Assembly: GCA_020634245.1 (NCBI GenBank)
Contig: JACKCC010000006.1
Location: forward strand, 62,001-126,000
Reading direction: 5' to 3'
DNA length: 64,000 bases
Origin: Ardenticatenaceae bacterium
Lineage (GTDB): Bacteria; Chloroflexota; Anaerolineae; Promineifilales; Promineifilaceae
Position 1 is the first letter of the stretch; every line of letters starts with the position of its first letter. A program made the translations under genes and the position numbers. The notes under the pieces are model-generated. The model was not told the DNA's origin. It was given only the letters and a program-made list of their open reading frames with translations, and searched no databases. This document shows positions 1-6,953 of this stretch, piece after piece.

Positions 1-945
1 CGCTCCGTAACCTTCAATTACCAACGAAGCTGAAACCAATCCCATTCGTGCGGCCTGAATTGGGCTGCCGGTTTGGGCCAGACCGACCATGAAGCCGCCG
101 CAAAATGAGTCACCGGCCCCAGTGACATCGACAACGCGCGGATCGTTGGCTGGATGGTAGGCGGGTAGGTGGGTGACACGGCCGTTTCCCCTCTCCATCA
201 CCAGTACCCCATTTGCTCCATTTTTAATCACTATTAGTGGCGTACCCCACTCGCATAGGGTGGCGGCTGCTTTTTGTAAATTGACAGCTTGTCCAAACAG
301 CGAACGCACTTCCATGTCGCTGGGCAAAAAGGCGTCAAGTTGCGGCAAAAGCTGGCGAATGTAGTTGGCGCGTTCGGGAATCATGTACCGTTCGCCGGGA
401 TCGAGGGTGACCTGGCGTACACCGCGCTGGCGCAGCGCGGCCGGTATGTGGCGGTGAGTGGCCAAAGAGAGCGGGGAAAGGTGGACGACTACTGAGTCGT
501 TGGCCGTTACCCCATCATACGCATCCGGCCAATCATCGGGGCGCAAAGCCAGCGGTTCGTACACATCCGGGTTGTCCTGGCCAGGTGTGGAGTGGACGTA
601 ATCGCGCAGCGCCTCCGGCAGCGGCTGGCTGATGCGGGCGAAGTGGGCGGCGGGATTAGTGTCGTCGCGCGGTCCATTGGGTGTGTAGGCGAAAAAGGTG
701 CGGTGGTCCTGCGGCCCGGGGATGCGGATGAGGCCGGCGGTGTGGAGGGGAAACGGCCGTAGCTGCGCCAACCATTCCTCAGGATAATTCTCCCCCATGC
801 GTGCCCACAGTCCCACTTCATCTGACCACAATGCGGCACCCACCGCCGCGTACAGCGCATTGCCGCCAATCAGACCCGTGTGCGCCTGTCCGTCGTGGGT
901 AATGAGATAATCAACGCGTAACCCGCCGCCGGTGACAAATTTCAT
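1..945 (-). CDS. PfkB-family carbohydrate kinase (C-terminus cut by window edge)
   Basis: About 315 residues read from an ATG at 945 and remain open at base 1, so the C-terminus lies outside the window. The PfkB signature GAGDSFCGGF is encoded around 81-110; in this family its Asp is the catalytic base and the glycines form the anion hole. The N-terminus starts with a Gly-rich strand (MKFVTGGGLRVDY) followed by a GGNALYAA segment, typical of the ribokinase fold. It should phosphorylate a sugar or nucleoside with ATP in the cytoplasm; the substrate cannot be read from sequence. The start overlaps the stop of the upstream SIS gene by 4 bases (ATGA), which implies translational coupling and joint work on one sugar. 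Confidence 0.85.
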   Translation of the reverse strand, partial: MKFVTGGGLRVDYLITHDGQAHTGLIGGNALYAAVGAALWSDEVGLWARMGENYPEEWLAQLRPFPLHTAGLIRIPGPQDHRTFFAYTPNGPRDDTNPAAHFARISQPLPEALRDYVHSTPGQDNPDVYEPLALRPDDWPDAYDGVTANDSVVVHLSPLSLATHRHIPAALRQRGVRQVTLDPGERYMIPERANYIRQLLPQLDAFLPSDMEVRSLFGQAVNLQKAAATLCEWGTPLIVIKNGANGVLVMERGNGRVTHLPAYHPANDPRVVDVTGAGDSFCGGFMVGLAQTGSPIQAARMGLVSASLVIEGYGA

Positions 946-2135
946 GTGTCACGTTTCGCGCGTTCAATCATCTTGCTGTCTCTAATGCGCGAGATACCGC
1001 CGCCGCCTTCAATGCTGCGACCGCCGCCAAAATCGCGGAAGTAAGGTTCGCCGATGGCTTGTGCCCGGTAAGCGGCAAACAGGACGCCCGGCAAACAAGT
1101 GAGCAGCGGCGAAAAGGCCTCGCGCACCGGCCCGGCGATAGGCAGCAGAGCATCTTTGTCCCGCGTTTGGGTGAGTTGACTGCCCGTTGGTGCAATAATG
1201 GCTACGCGGCGGCCGATGTGATGGGCGGCGGTGGCTATTTCCAACGCCCGGCTCTCGTCCTGACCGCCGGCGCTGATGATGATAGTTGGGGTGGCGATCT
1301 GTCGGGCGAAATATTGCAAATGTGCCCACTCTTCGGTGTCTTGGGCAACGGCCGTATCCCCACTCGCTTCCAAAACCTTGGCTGCACTAAACAGGGCTGT
1401 GCCATAATTGGGGCCTGCGCCGCAAAAGACGAATTGGTCAGCGTTCAGCCAATCTTGTGCCAAGCGGCGCGCCGCTGGGTCGCTGGCAGCGATGGTTTGT
1501 TCCATTAAATCGGCCATGTCCGCCAGTTCGTGGCGCAGTTGGTTGGCTTCTTTTTTGCTGAGACGGCCGCGTATCTGGCCTAAATGGATGGCGGTGAGAT
1601 AAAGGGCTAATTGGGAAGCAATGTAGCTGCGCGTTCCCGGTACGATCATGCCCTGTAATTCATCGGGGAGAGGCGGAACGGCCACTTCGACTCCACTCAG
1701 TGCAGGCGTTGTCAACACAATTTCGGCCGCTTGAGCCAAGGGACTGCTGGCACTGCCTGTAACCGCCACGCCAACCGCGCCAGTCTGTCGGACCAGCGTC
1801 AGCGCCTCAATCGTCCGGCTGACCGCGCCGCTGACCGAAACCGCCAGGAGCAGATTCGTGCCGCGCCCGGTGTCGGGCAGGAATTGGGCAGTATAACGCC
1901 CCATTTGCAGCGCCGTCATCGGTTCGCAGGGCAAACCGGCCAACTGTTCAAACGCCAGTTCCGCATTTAGTACTGCGTGATGGCTGTCGCCGCATCCGGT
2001 GAGGAAGACGCGCTGCACCTGCCGGCAAACTGCTTCGGGCAGCTCTAATTGAATAACACGCACCAGCGGATCGATCATCGCCCGCACCAATTCGGGTAAG
2101 GTATCGACTTGTTGGTGCAGCGGAGAACGAATCAT
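942..2135 (-). CDS. SIS-domain protein (GlmS/AgaS-like sugar isomerase type)
   Basis: 397 residues with two tandem SIS (sugar isomerase) folds. The first carries LTGCGDSH near residue 47 and VSVSGAVSRT near 100, the Ser-rich loop that binds the sugar phosphate. The second has FCGAGPNYGTA near 237 and IISAGGQDESR near 287. There is no N-terminal glutaminase domain, so it is not full-length GlmS; it may be a deglycase or isomerase of amino-sugar phosphates. It begins 6 bases after the M50-like gene and overlaps the PfkB-type kinase by 4, so the three are one transcription unit. No clear ribosome site precedes the ATG, in keeping with coupling. A DNA repeat at 1673-1711 encodes its TPALSGVEVAVP segment. 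Confidence 0.8.
   Translation of the reverse strand: MIRSPLHQQVDTLPELVRAMIDPLVRVIQLELPEAVCRQVQRVFLTGCGDSHHAVLNAELAFEQLAGLPCEPMTALQMGRYTAQFLPDTGRGTNLLLAVSVSGAVSRTIEALTLVRQTGAVGVAVTGSASSPLAQAAEIVLTTPALSGVEVAVPPLPDELQGMIVPGTRSYIASQLALYLTAIHLGQIRGRLSKKEANQLRHELADMADLMEQTIAASDPAARRLAQDWLNADQFVFCGAGPNYGTALFSAAKVLEASGDTAVAQDTEEWAHLQYFARQIATPTIIISAGGQDESRALEIATAAHHIGRRVAIIAPTGSQLTQTRDKDALLPIAGPVREAFSPLLTCLPGVLFAAYRAQAIGEPYFRDFGGGRSIEGGGGISRIRDSKMIERAKRDT
1673..1711 (-). repeat. Interspersed repeat with core CTGAG-G-AG-CGAAG, copy 1 (inside SIS gene)
   Basis: Read on the minus strand this runs AACGCCTGCACTGAGTGGAG and then TCGAAGTGGCCGTTCC. The same block occurs at 4549-4592, 7305-7331 and 32755-32791. 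Here it is translated as TPALSGVEVAVP within the coding sequence. Confidence 0.7.
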
Positions 2136-2141
2136 GATTGG

Positions 2142-2945
2142 CTAGAGTGAAGTGCCTGGCGGCACTTCGGCATTACCGTAAACGACATTGACACCTTTGA
2201 TACGGCTGAGCAGCCCTTCAATCAGGCTCAAGACGATCATAAAAAGCACGTCCACAGCGATGGCCATGGAAAGGGCGCTGCCCAAATAGCCGAACACGGT
2301 GGGCGCCCAGTTAGCGACACCGGCAAAAATCACCGCTTCGATGTCTAGCACAACCATGACGACAGCAATGATGGCCAGTGTCAAAATGAGTGCCGGCCAG
2401 GCGCGGCGGTCGGAGCGGCTGGGCATCATGGCGTTGCTGACAGCGAAGAGCAGGTACAGCCAGACAAGGAAATCGGGTACGCCAAACACCTGACTCAAAG
2501 CCGTGACCAGCGTGTCTACGTCGCCCGATTGGATGGCGGTACTCAGATTAGTGACGCCAAAGATTCGGAAGCCAATGAGCAGGATAACAGCCGTTCCTGT
2601 TACCAACGGCGCGCCCCCAATCAAACTCTCGCGAAAAGCGCCCAGCGAACTGGATTTGTAATACTCCACGTAGCCCAACTGCACCGAGCCATCGGCCTGC
2701 CGCCGGGGCAGCAGTGAGAAGGAGCCGGTGCGCACGCCCAACAATGTGGCTGTCAGCCAGTGGCTGAGTTCGTGCAGTACCACGCCGGGGAACAGAATGA
2801 TGGCATACAAAATCACCGCCCGATCCGGCTTGCCCATCAGCAGCAAGGCAATGCCATGCAGATGGGTATGAATCCATCGCTGCATGAGCAGTAAAATGGG
2901 CAGTGTCAGGGCTACCCAGATGAAGGGCATGAGGCTTTCGTTCAT
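2142..2945 (-). CDS. M50-like membrane metalloprotease (site-2 protease family)
   Basis: 267 residues with about six hydrophobic segments. The motif VVLHELSHWLTA near residue 57 is an HExxH zinc site (HELSH) inside a membrane helix, as in site-2 proteases. No convincing second metal motif (NxxPxxxLDG) is visible, so it could be a divergent or non-classical member. It lies between tpiA and the SIS gene in a run of minus-strand genes. Its role is probably membrane protein processing, but the substrate is unknown. The last codons overlap a small dyad around 2150-2166. Confidence 0.6.
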   Translation of the reverse strand: MNESLMPFIWVALTLPILLLMQRWIHTHLHGIALLLMGKPDRAVILYAIILFPGVVLHELSHWLTATLLGVRTGSFSLLPRRQADGSVQLGYVEYYKSSSLGAFRESLIGGAPLVTGTAVILLIGFRIFGVTNLSTAIQSGDVDTLVTALSQVFGVPDFLVWLYLLFAVSNAMMPSRSDRRAWPALILTLAIIAVVMVVLDIEAVIFAGVANWAPTVFGYLGSALSMAIAVDVLFMIVLSLIEGLLSRIKGVNVVYGNAEVPPGTSL

Positions 2946-2961
2946 AGAAGATTGGTTGTTG

Positions 2962-3001
2962 GCGGCTGGTTGCTAGTTACTAGTCACCAGCAACCAGCCG
3001 C
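2962..3001. repeat. Intergenic palindrome (13-bp arms)
   Basis: GCGGCTGGTTGCT at 2962-2974 pairs with AGCAACCAGCCGC at 2989-3001, separated by 14 bases. It lies just after the tpiA stop and before the M50-like gene on the minus strand, so it could act as a processing or attenuation hairpin. No T-run follows. Confidence 0.75.
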
Positions 3002-3014
3002 TAGCCATCAGCGA

Positions 3015-3767
3015 CTAAATCGCGCCTTTAACCAGGTCCACAAAACCGGGCTTGAGACTGGCGCCGCCGACCAGTGCGCCGTCGATATCGGGGTGGCTCA
3101 TGTAGGCGTTGATGTTTTCGATGGTGACACTGCCACCGTATTGGATACGGATGGCCTGGGCAGCTGCTTCACCATATAACTCGGCGATGGCGTCGCGAAC
3201 GGCCGTTTTAATGATCCCGCCTGCCTGTTCCACAGTAGCCGACTTGCCTGTGCCAATGGCCCAGATGGGTTCATAAGCAATGATGCAGGCTGTCGCTTGT
3301 TCGGCCGTCAAATCGGCAAAAGCGGCTTTGACCTGACCGCTGACGAAGGATTGGGTTTCGCCCGCTTCGTTTTGTTCCAGACTCTCGCCAACGCAGATGA
3401 TGGGGGTCAGGTTGTGGGCCAGCGCCGCTTTGATTTTCTTGTTGACCCCTTCGTCGGTTTCGCCGAAGTAGGCGCGCCGTTCGGAATGGCCCAGAATGAC
3501 GTATTGGCAGAAGGGTGTAATCATATTGGGGGCCAGTTCGCCGGTGTAGGCACCCTTTTCTTCAAAATACATATTTTGTGCGCCGACGCCGATTTTGGTT
3601 CCTTGTACGGCTTTGGCGACGCCGGGAATATTGATGGCCGGCGGGCAAAATACGATGTCAACGCCTTCAATCTGATTAAGGGCTTCCTTGATTTCATTGG
3701 CAAAAGCGACCGATTCGGCAGCCGTTTTATTCATTTTCCAGTTACCAGCAATAATTGGTGTACGCAT
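3015..3767 (-). CDS. tpiA: Triosephosphate isomerase
   Basis: 250 residues, the usual length. It interconverts dihydroxyacetone phosphate and glyceraldehyde 3-phosphate in glycolysis. Catalytic residues are visible: Lys11 in GNWKMN, His94 in ILGHSERR and Glu166 in AYEPIWAIGTGK. The phosphate loop GGSV and GGASL are near the C-terminus. Start ATG at 3767 has a good AGGAGA ribosome site. It sits alone between the Ser/Thr kinase gene and the M50-like gene, with repeats on both sides. Confidence 0.97.
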   Translation of the reverse strand: MRTPIIAGNWKMNKTAAESVAFANEIKEALNQIEGVDIVFCPPAINIPGVAKAVQGTKIGVGAQNMYFEEKGAYTGELAPNMITPFCQYVILGHSERRAYFGETDEGVNKKIKAALAHNLTPIICVGESLEQNEAGETQSFVSGQVKAAFADLTAEQATACIIAYEPIWAIGTGKSATVEQAGGIIKTAVRDAIAELYGEAAAQAIRIQYGGSVTIENINAYMSHPDIDGALVGGASLKPGFVDLVKGAI

Positions 3768-3811
3768 TTTTAAATCTCCTAATTTATTAATTGTCGGGTG
3801 GTCGGTTATAC

Positions 3812-3872
3812 GTCATTTTGTCATGGGTCATGGTAATTAATGACACATGATGTTATGACGAATGACTTCATG
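3812..3872. repeat. Intergenic repeat built from GTCAT/ATGAC words
   Basis: The 98-base gap before tpiA (minus strand) holds repeated GTCAT words followed by the inverse ATGAC words (GTCATGGGTCATGG then ATGACACATG and ATGACGAATGAC), forming a loose palindrome. No gene or promoter is obvious. Confidence 0.5.
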
Positions 3873-3877
3873 ATCCC

Positions 3878-5707
3878 TTACTTCCCTAAATCGTTTAATT
3901 GTTCGACGATGCGAACGGCCAGCCAGAGGGCCGGATCATTGTTTTGTGCTTCTTCAAAGGCACGGATGGCTAAATCTTTTTGGCCCATTTCCCGGTGCAG
4001 GAGGCCTTTCATGAACAGCAGGTCGGCATGGTGCGCACGGCCGTTATCCTGCAAGGTCTCGTTGATGATTTGCTGCGCTTCGTCGTTTTTGCCGCCCAGA
4101 AATGCCAGGTAAGCCTGCCCAATCTTCACTGAAACGCTGTCAAAATCGGGTTGGGATTGGACGTTTTCGAGTAAGATTTGCATGGGTTCGAGGGGCGTTT
4201 GGCTGAGAACGGCCGTTATGATGGCCAGGTGCTGCAAACGCTGGTCGCCGGGGAATTTATCCCGCCCATTCTGGATGACGAGAGCGGCCATCTCCAATTC
4301 ATCGACTTCCAGCAGACGTTCGGCGGCCAGGATGTAGCGCAGGGGCAGCCGGGTGTTGCTGAAGGCGTCTTGAATGAGTGCAGTGGCTTCGCCGCGACGG
4401 CCGTCTCGCAGATAAGCGGCGGCCAGTTCAGCCGTGATAGCGGCATTGTCGGGATCAACCCGGTGCAGGTCTTCTAGTTCAGGGATGGGGCGTATGACGG
4501 CGGCGGCCAGAGGTAGATCGGCGGCATTGTCAGCGGTGATGGGCTGGGGTACGGCCCCTTCGGCTTCGCTCAGTGCAGGCGTTTCCTCAACTGCTAAAGT
4601 TGATTCAATCGTTGCCGTCTCAGTTTGTTGGCGATTTTTGTTGATGGCTGACAGGATGAACAGGCAAAGGCAGATGCCCACCAAAACACCGCCAATTGTT
4701 ACCAGCCGCTGGCGTTTTTTGGTTTTTGGGGCTGGGGGTTGGGGAACGGCCGTTTCCTCACTGCCCGGTGCTTCTGATAAATTAGCCAGCGGTGGCGGCG
4801 TCTTTTCTTTGATTTGGGTGACGCCCAACGGGGTGTAATCGGGCAAAACGGCCGCGCCAACCGGCGCAATATCGGTGGGCGAATCCAGCAGCGCGCCACG
4901 AAAAGCAGCCGCCACGTCACCGGCGGTCTGGTAACGATCATCGGGCGACTTGCTCAGTGCCTTGAGCAGTACTGCTTCCAGTTCCGACCCGATTTTGCTG
5001 TTGAGTTCGCTGGGCGGCGGCGGCGGATCGAAAATCTGGGCGTGAATGATGGCGTAGGAGGTGTCTGATTGGAAGGGGACACGCCCGGTGACCAGTTCGT
5101 ACAGGACAATGCCAAAGGAGTAGACGTCGGTACGGCCGTCAATATCCACCTCTCCTTTGGCCTGTTCCGGCGAGATGTACTGGGGCGTGCCCATGATCAT
5201 ATCTTGCGACAGCGTTGATTCACCGGCCTGGGCAATCCGCGCCAGGCCAAAATCGGTCAGGTAAACGCCGCCGCCTTTGGTCAGCAAGATGTTGGATGGT
5301 TTGATGTCGCGGTGGAGGACGCCTTGTTGGTGGGCGTAATCGAGGGCTTGGGCAACGGCCGTAGCAATCCGGCCAATTTCACTTTTGGGCAGCATCCCCT
5401 GGCCCATCCGATCCTTGAGCGTTTCCCCTTCAATGTAGCGCATCACCAGATAGGGATAGCCATCATGTTCGGCAAAATCGTAAATGGGAACGATGTGAGG
5501 ATGTTCCAGGCGGGCGACGACTTTAGCTTCCCGCGAAAAACGGCGCAGGAATGATTCCTCATCTTTGAACGTGGCATGCAGCACCTTAATGGCCACATGG
5601 CGATCCAGGGCAGTGTGGTAAGCTTTGAAAACGGTGGCCATGCCCCCTTTCCCCAATTTTTCGACGATTTCGTAAGCGCCGACCGTTGTCCCAATCTCAA
5701 AGCTCAT
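3878..5707 (-). CDS. PknB-type serine/threonine protein kinase with C-terminal TPR region
   Basis: 609 residues. The N-terminal kinase domain (about 10-270) has the glycine loop GKGGMATV, Lys41 in VAIKVL, the catalytic HRDIKPSN (Asp134) and DFG (Asp152), plus GTPQYISPEQ. A Pro-rich linker leads to one membrane helix near 330-352, then an external region with TPR-like helical repeats (about 400-600). This is a Hanks-type receptor kinase of the inner membrane; the TPR part is extracytoplasmic if the kinase is inside. A DNA repeat (4549-4592) encodes the segment TPALSEAEGAVP just after the membrane helix. The ATG at 5707 has only a weak GGAA upstream; a hairpin repeat at 5723-5755 sits immediately before it. 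Confidence 0.92.
   Translation of the reverse strand: MSFEIGTTVGAYEIVEKLGKGGMATVFKAYHTALDRHVAIKVLHATFKDEESFLRRFSREAKVVARLEHPHIVPIYDFAEHDGYPYLVMRYIEGETLKDRMGQGMLPKSEIGRIATAVAQALDYAHQQGVLHRDIKPSNILLTKGGGVYLTDFGLARIAQAGESTLSQDMIMGTPQYISPEQAKGEVDIDGRTDVYSFGIVLYELVTGRVPFQSDTSYAIIHAQIFDPPPPPSELNSKIGSELEAVLLKALSKSPDDRYQTAGDVAAAFRGALLDSPTDIAPVGAAVLPDYTPLGVTQIKEKTPPPLANLSEAPGSEETAVPQPPAPKTKKRQRLVTIGGVLVGICLCLFILSAINKNRQQTETATIESTLAVEETPALSEAEGAVPQPITADNAADLPLAAAVIRPIPELEDLHRVDPDNAAITAELAAAYLRDGRRGEATALIQDAFSNTRLPLRYILAAERLLEVDELEMAALVIQNGRDKFPGDQRLQHLAIITAVLSQTPLEPMQILLENVQSQPDFDSVSVKIGQAYLAFLGGKNDEAQQIINETLQDNGRAHHADLLFMKGLLHREMGQKDLAIRAFEEAQNNDPALWLAVRIVEQLNDLGK
4549..4592 (-). repeat. Interspersed CTGAGCGAAGCCGAAG repeat, copy 2 (inside kinase gene)
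   Basis: Minus-strand CCTGCACTGAGCGAAGCC followed by GAAGGGGCCGTACC. It is translated in the same frame as copy 1 (TPALSEAEGAVP) although the two proteins are unrelated. Confidence 0.7.
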
Positions 5708-5722
5708 ATCGTTTCCATTAAG

Positions 5723-5755
5723 AGGTGACAGTCACTTCGAAAGTGACTGTCACCT
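5723..5755. repeat. GTGACAGTCAC hairpin repeat, copy 1
   Basis: Perfect arms AGGTGACAGTCACTT (5723-5737) and AAGTGACTGTCACCT (5741-5755) with a 3-base loop. It stands between the dipeptidase stop and the kinase start on the minus strand. Related copies are at 20146-20178, 25291-25322 and 52529-52561. Confidence 0.85.
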
Positions 5756-5825
5756 GTATATCATCAATCTAATTATAGGGTAGGCGGTAAAGCAGAGCAA
5801 TGAGAAACCGGCTTCGAATACCCCC

Positions 5826-6908
5826 TTACTGTTTCCACGTCTGGCGCAAAACGCGCAGCCAGTTGCCATGCGCGATTTGGGCGATTTCGGTCGCGTTAAA
5901 GCCCTGTTCGCGAAAAGCGGTCAGCAGTTTGGGCAAACCGGTCACATCTTTGAGGTCTTCCGGTACTTTAGCGCCGTCAAAATCAGAACCAAGAGCCACG
6001 TGGTCAATGCCGATGCGGTCAGCGATGTAGGCGGCGTGGCGCACAATTTCGGTGAGTGAAGTCTCGGCAGTGGGATGTCCATCTTCCCGTAAAAAGCCTT
6101 TGTAATAATTGACCCCGACTATCCCGTTCGTTTCTTTAATTGCATCCAGTTGAGAATCGAGCAGGTTGCGTGGTGAGGCGCAGCAGGCATGCACGCCGGA
6201 ATGGGTGCAGACCAGCGGCGCATCGCTGATATGGGCCACATCCCAAAAGCCTTTCTCGTTGAGGTGAGATAAATCCACCAGGATGCCCAGGTCATTACAT
6301 TCTTTGACAAGTCGTTTACCTGCTTTGGTCAACCCATCGCCAATGTCGGGTGTGGCCGGAAAGTCAAAGGGCACGCCATAGCCGAATTTGTTGGGGCGGC
6401 TCCATACCGGCCCCAGCGAACGCAGCCCGGCCTGATAGAAAACGTGCAGGGTGTCGAAATCTTTGTCTATCGCTTCGGCCCCTTCGATGTGAATGACGAT
6501 GGCGAAGATGCCGTTTTGCAGGCACTGTTCTAATTGGCCGGCGGTGCGAACGATTTGGATACGGCCGTTCCCCTCTTCCTCCCAGGTAAATAACTGCGCC
6601 ATCATGGCCAGGGTGACTTTTTGGGCATACGGCCGTTTTATCGGGGGTGGCAGCGGCGTTTTGTAGGTTAAACGGCCGTGTTCATCCTCGCTTTTCTCGC
6701 TGGCAAACTCGACCTTATTGTCTTTCGGCTTGTTCGGCGCAAAAATGGCAAAAAAGCCGCCGCCCAAACCGCCCTCCTGAACGCGGGGGAAATCAATGTG
6801 CCCCACATCGCTGCGCTCAAAAAAAGAGCGCGGCGATTTTTGCGCTATCCGTTCCTCAAAAAACTTTAAAACCGTGTCGTTATGTCCATCAAAAATAAGC
6901 GGATTCAT
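5826..6908 (-). CDS. Membrane dipeptidase, renal dipeptidase (M19) family
   Basis: 360 residues, typical of the family. Zinc-site motifs are visible: DGHND at residues 8-12, EGAEAI near 143, DLSHLNEKGFWD near 214, THSGVHACCASPRNL near 234 and LGSDFDG near 307. The enzyme hydrolyses dipeptides, often those with a D-residue or dehydropeptides, using a binuclear zinc centre. No signal peptide is seen, so it is probably cytoplasmic. ATG at 6908 has a GAGGG ribosome site. It follows the PEP-utilising enzyme on the same strand with 45 bases between them. Confidence 0.92.
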   Translation of the reverse strand: MNPLIFDGHNDTVLKFFEERIAQKSPRSFFERSDVGHIDFPRVQEGGLGGGFFAIFAPNKPKDNKVEFASEKSEDEHGRLTYKTPLPPPIKRPYAQKVTLAMMAQLFTWEEEGNGRIQIVRTAGQLEQCLQNGIFAIVIHIEGAEAIDKDFDTLHVFYQAGLRSLGPVWSRPNKFGYGVPFDFPATPDIGDGLTKAGKRLVKECNDLGILVDLSHLNEKGFWDVAHISDAPLVCTHSGVHACCASPRNLLDSQLDAIKETNGIVGVNYYKGFLREDGHPTAETSLTEIVRHAAYIADRIGIDHVALGSDFDGAKVPEDLKDVTGLPKLLTAFREQGFNATEIAQIAHGNWLRVLRQTWKQ

Positions 6909-6953
6909 GTTTTTCCCTCATGCTAGAGATTGGAAACTGGAGATTGACATCAC